The notes beneath the pieces are model-generated. The model had not been told where the DNA came from, searched no databases, and saw only the letters and a program-made list of their open reading frames with translations. DNA of 64,000 nt from Achromobacter sp. Root83. Lineage in GTDB: Bacteria; Pseudomonadota; Gammaproteobacteria; Burkholderiales; Burkholderiaceae_B. Position numbers and translations under genes: made by a program. Each line of letters starts with the position of its first letter. The stretch's first letter is position 1. Location of the stretch: assembly GCF_001428845.1 (NCBI RefSeq), contig NZ_LMIU01000001.1, positions 984 to 64,983 of the forward strand. Reading direction: 5' to 3'. This document shows positions 62,156-64,000 of the stretch, one piece after another.

Positions 62156-63040
62156 ATGCCAAATATCTCGTCCAACCGCGAAGCGGTTCCAGACATGCCC
62201 AATCCCGCCGGGATCGAAGGCATCGAATTCATCGAATATGTCACCAGCCGCCCGCAGGCGCTGGGCCAGGCGCTGGAAATGATGGGCTTTTTCCCTGTGG
62301 CCCGGCACCGGTCGCGCGAGGTGGTCCTGTACCGCCAGGGCAGCATGAATCTGGTGGTGAATGCGCATCTGGAAGACAGCCGGGTGTCCGCCACCGTTGA
62401 CGGCTCTGCGGTGATTTCGGCCGTTGCCTTCCGGGTGCGGGATGCCTACAAGACCTTCCGGCGCTGCCTGGACCTGGGTGCGTGGGAAGTGACCAGCCAC
62501 GCTCAGGCAATGGAGCTGCATATTCCGGCCATCCACGGCCCGGGAGGCAGCCGCTTCTACTTTGTCGACCGGTGGAAGGAGTTTTCCATCTACGACATAG
62601 ATTTTGTGGCCATCCCCACGGTGGACCCGCACCCGCCGGCGATCGATGGCATGTCGTACTTCGGTGTCGTGCAGTACATCGGAGTCGACCGCAGCGCGGA
62701 CTGGATCGCGTACTACCAGGAAATGTTCGGTTTTGATCTGATTCCTGACGATCAGCGTTTCGGCATCCTGCCCAAAGGCACGCTGATGCGCAGCCCTTGC
62801 GGCCAGTTCCTGTGGCAGGTCATCGAGCCGGATCCCCGGATGGAGTCCGACGGCGCGCCGGAATGCCTGCCGCGAGTGGGCCTGGGCGTGCCAGATGTGG
62901 CGGCGGCCATCGAGCATCTCAAGGCCAAGGGTATCGAGTTCATCGAGTCGTCCCAGTTGCACCCCGAAGACCGTGGTGCGCTGACCCGTCACCTGCCAGG
63001 TTCGGTAGCGTTCGAGCTGGTGCACCAGCCCGCTGATTGA
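62156..63040 (+). CDS. HPPD-like half of a split 3-dehydroshikimate dehydratase (VOC fold)
   Basis: 294 residues with two vicinal-oxygen-chelate repeats (GIEFIEYVTSRPQALGQALEMMGF and FGVVQYIGVDRSADWIAYYQEMFGF) resembling 4-hydroxyphenylpyruvate dioxygenase. The usual first metal His of the second repeat is absent (FGVVQY), while the end FELVHQ keeps a Glu. In Pseudomonas QuiC1 such a domain forms the C-terminal half of the dehydratase. Here it is a separate gene placed before the catalytic half. It may be a regulatory subunit; a true dioxygenase is less likely. Confidence 0.78.
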   Translation: MPNISSNREAVPDMPNPAGIEGIEFIEYVTSRPQALGQALEMMGFFPVARHRSREVVLYRQGSMNLVVNAHLEDSRVSATVDGSAVISAVAFRVRDAYKTFRRCLDLGAWEVTSHAQAMELHIPAIHGPGGSRFYFVDRWKEFSIYDIDFVAIPTVDPHPPAIDGMSYFGVVQYIGVDRSADWIAYYQEMFGFDLIPDDQRFGILPKGTLMRSPCGQFLWQVIEPDPRMESDGAPECLPRVGLGVPDVAAAIEHLKAKGIEFIESSQLHPEDRGALTRHLPGSVAFELVHQPAD

Positions 63041-63051
63041 GGACGCAGACC

Positions 63052-63954
63052 ATGCAGATGCTCGACGCATACGGAATGGACACCATCACACTGACGGGTC
63101 CGCTGGAGGCCAAGCTGGTGGCGATGAAGGGGGCGGGTTTCTCGCAGGTCATGCTGAGCGCCCGGGATATCGCGGGCCATCCGCAGGGCCTGGCGGCGGC
63201 CGTGGCCGCCGTGCGCGCCAGTGGCCTGCGGCCCACGGGTTTTCAGGTGCTGCGCGATTTCGAAGGCCTGTCCGGCCATCTGCACCACTACAAGGTGGAT
63301 ATCGCCAAGTCGATGCTGGAGATGTGCGCCGCGCTCGACAGCAAGCTGCTACTGGCCTGCTCATCGACGTTGCGGCATGCCACGCAGGATCTGGACGCCA
63401 TTGCGCGCGATCTGCGCAAGCTGGCCATGCTGGCGTTGCCGCTGGGTATCAAGATCGCTTTCGAGGGCCTGTCCTGGGGGCGCACCGTCAACGAATTTAC
63501 CGCGGCCTGGGATGTAGTCTGCCGCGCCGACTGTCCGAATCTCGGCCTGGGACTGGATTCCTATCACGTGTTTGCCGCGCAGACCTCGCTGGACGCCATT
63601 GAAGACCTGGACCCGGACAAGATTTTCCTGGTGCAACTGGCCGACTTCATGTGGCAGGAAGCGCAGACTGTCGAAGAACGGATGACCACCGCTCGCACAT
63701 TTCGTGTATTCCCGGGTGAAGGGGTGCACAGCGAGCAGTTGGCTGATTTGGTGCTGCGGCTGCAGCGGCTGGGTTACCGGGGAGACTACAGCTTCGAGGT
63801 GTTCAACGACGACTACCAACAACTGCCGCTGGACACGGTTGCCCGCAGAGCGCGCCAAAGCGCGCTGTGGCTGAACGACGACGTGCTGCGCAGACCCGTG
63901 CAGTTGCCGGACTGGGTTGCGCCATACCGCCAAGGCGGGCGGCACGCTCGCTGA
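63052..63954 (+). CDS. 3-dehydroshikimate dehydratase, catalytic half (TIM barrel)
   Basis: 300 residues from ATG 63052 (MQMLDAYGMDTITLTGPLEAKLVAMKGAGF). An alternative TTG at 63037 overlaps the previous stop. The xylose-isomerase-like barrel keeps the four metal ligands expected from QuiC1: Glu near 138 (FEGLSWG), Asp near 169 (GLDSYH), Gln near 195 (LVQLADF) and Glu near 249 (SFEVFNDD). It converts 3-dehydroshikimate to protocatechuate, feeding the beta-ketoadipate pathway. Complete; the last 46 bases of the window hold nothing visible. Confidence 0.85.
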   Translation: MQMLDAYGMDTITLTGPLEAKLVAMKGAGFSQVMLSARDIAGHPQGLAAAVAAVRASGLRPTGFQVLRDFEGLSGHLHHYKVDIAKSMLEMCAALDSKLLLACSSTLRHATQDLDAIARDLRKLAMLALPLGIKIAFEGLSWGRTVNEFTAAWDVVCRADCPNLGLGLDSYHVFAAQTSLDAIEDLDPDKIFLVQLADFMWQEAQTVEERMTTARTFRVFPGEGVHSEQLADLVLRLQRLGYRGDYSFEVFNDDYQQLPLDTVARRARQSALWLNDDVLRRPVQLPDWVAPYRQGGRHAR

Positions 63955-64000
63955 GCGGGCCATTGCCTGGGTGTTGCGGCCCTGAAGATCCGCGCCCTGG

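Overview
The window is about 67% GC by eye and reads as a beta-proteobacterium of the family Alcaligenaceae, most likely Achromobacter or a close Bordetella relative. The grounds are a Bug/TctC-type binding protein with a divergent IclR regulator, a complete clade I nos cluster next to azurin, the suhB/trmJ divergent pair, and a cysS-alkA-accA-tilS-lysC housekeeping run. No searches were run. Identifications rest on motifs, lengths, gene order and remembered family sequences.

Layout. 1-4366: the end of a type VI secretion vgrG island, with a Tle3-type phospholipase effector and a Tla3-type adaptor. 4417-8077: an IclR regulator diverging from a tripartite-tricarboxylate binding protein, then trmJ diverging from suhB. 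8138-16929: the nitrous oxide reductase operon nosRZDFYLX on the minus strand, diverging from azurin (17198-17647). The two promoters each carry an FNR/NnrR-type box at the canonical -41.5 spacing. 17764-28330: envelope and housekeeping genes (terC-CBS, uppP, lpxH, a cyclophilin, a TPR protein, cysS, a DNA glycosylase, accA, tilS, lysC), then tRNA-Ser(GCU).

28500-59248 is an apparently intact 30.7 kb P2-like prophage in the 3' end of tRNA-Ser, bounded by a 14-bp direct repeat. It has a P4-type integrase, a candidate iteron origin, and a ten-gene leftward early operon (Cro-like, Ogr, several unknowns, C5 methyltransferase, AlpA-like, primase-helicase). A CI-like repressor diverges from that operon. 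The full P2 late set follows in P2 order (D U T E'/E FII FI G H I J W V S R, lysis genes, X L M N O on minus; P Q on plus). The right end carries a cos-like sequence and a small gene behind a consensus LexA box. Regulatory detail can be read directly: a T_TTT_TTT slippery site for E/E', nested spanin genes, repeated Ogr-type late-promoter elements, and a 63-nt hairpin over the sheath-gene ribosome binding site.

59249-63954 is host DNA again: a remnant of an oxidoreductase gene, then an operon for use of shikimate as carbon source (MHS transporter, shikimate dehydrogenase-like enzyme, and a 3-dehydroshikimate dehydratase split into two genes in swapped order). I found no insertion sequences, CRISPR arrays or rRNA.
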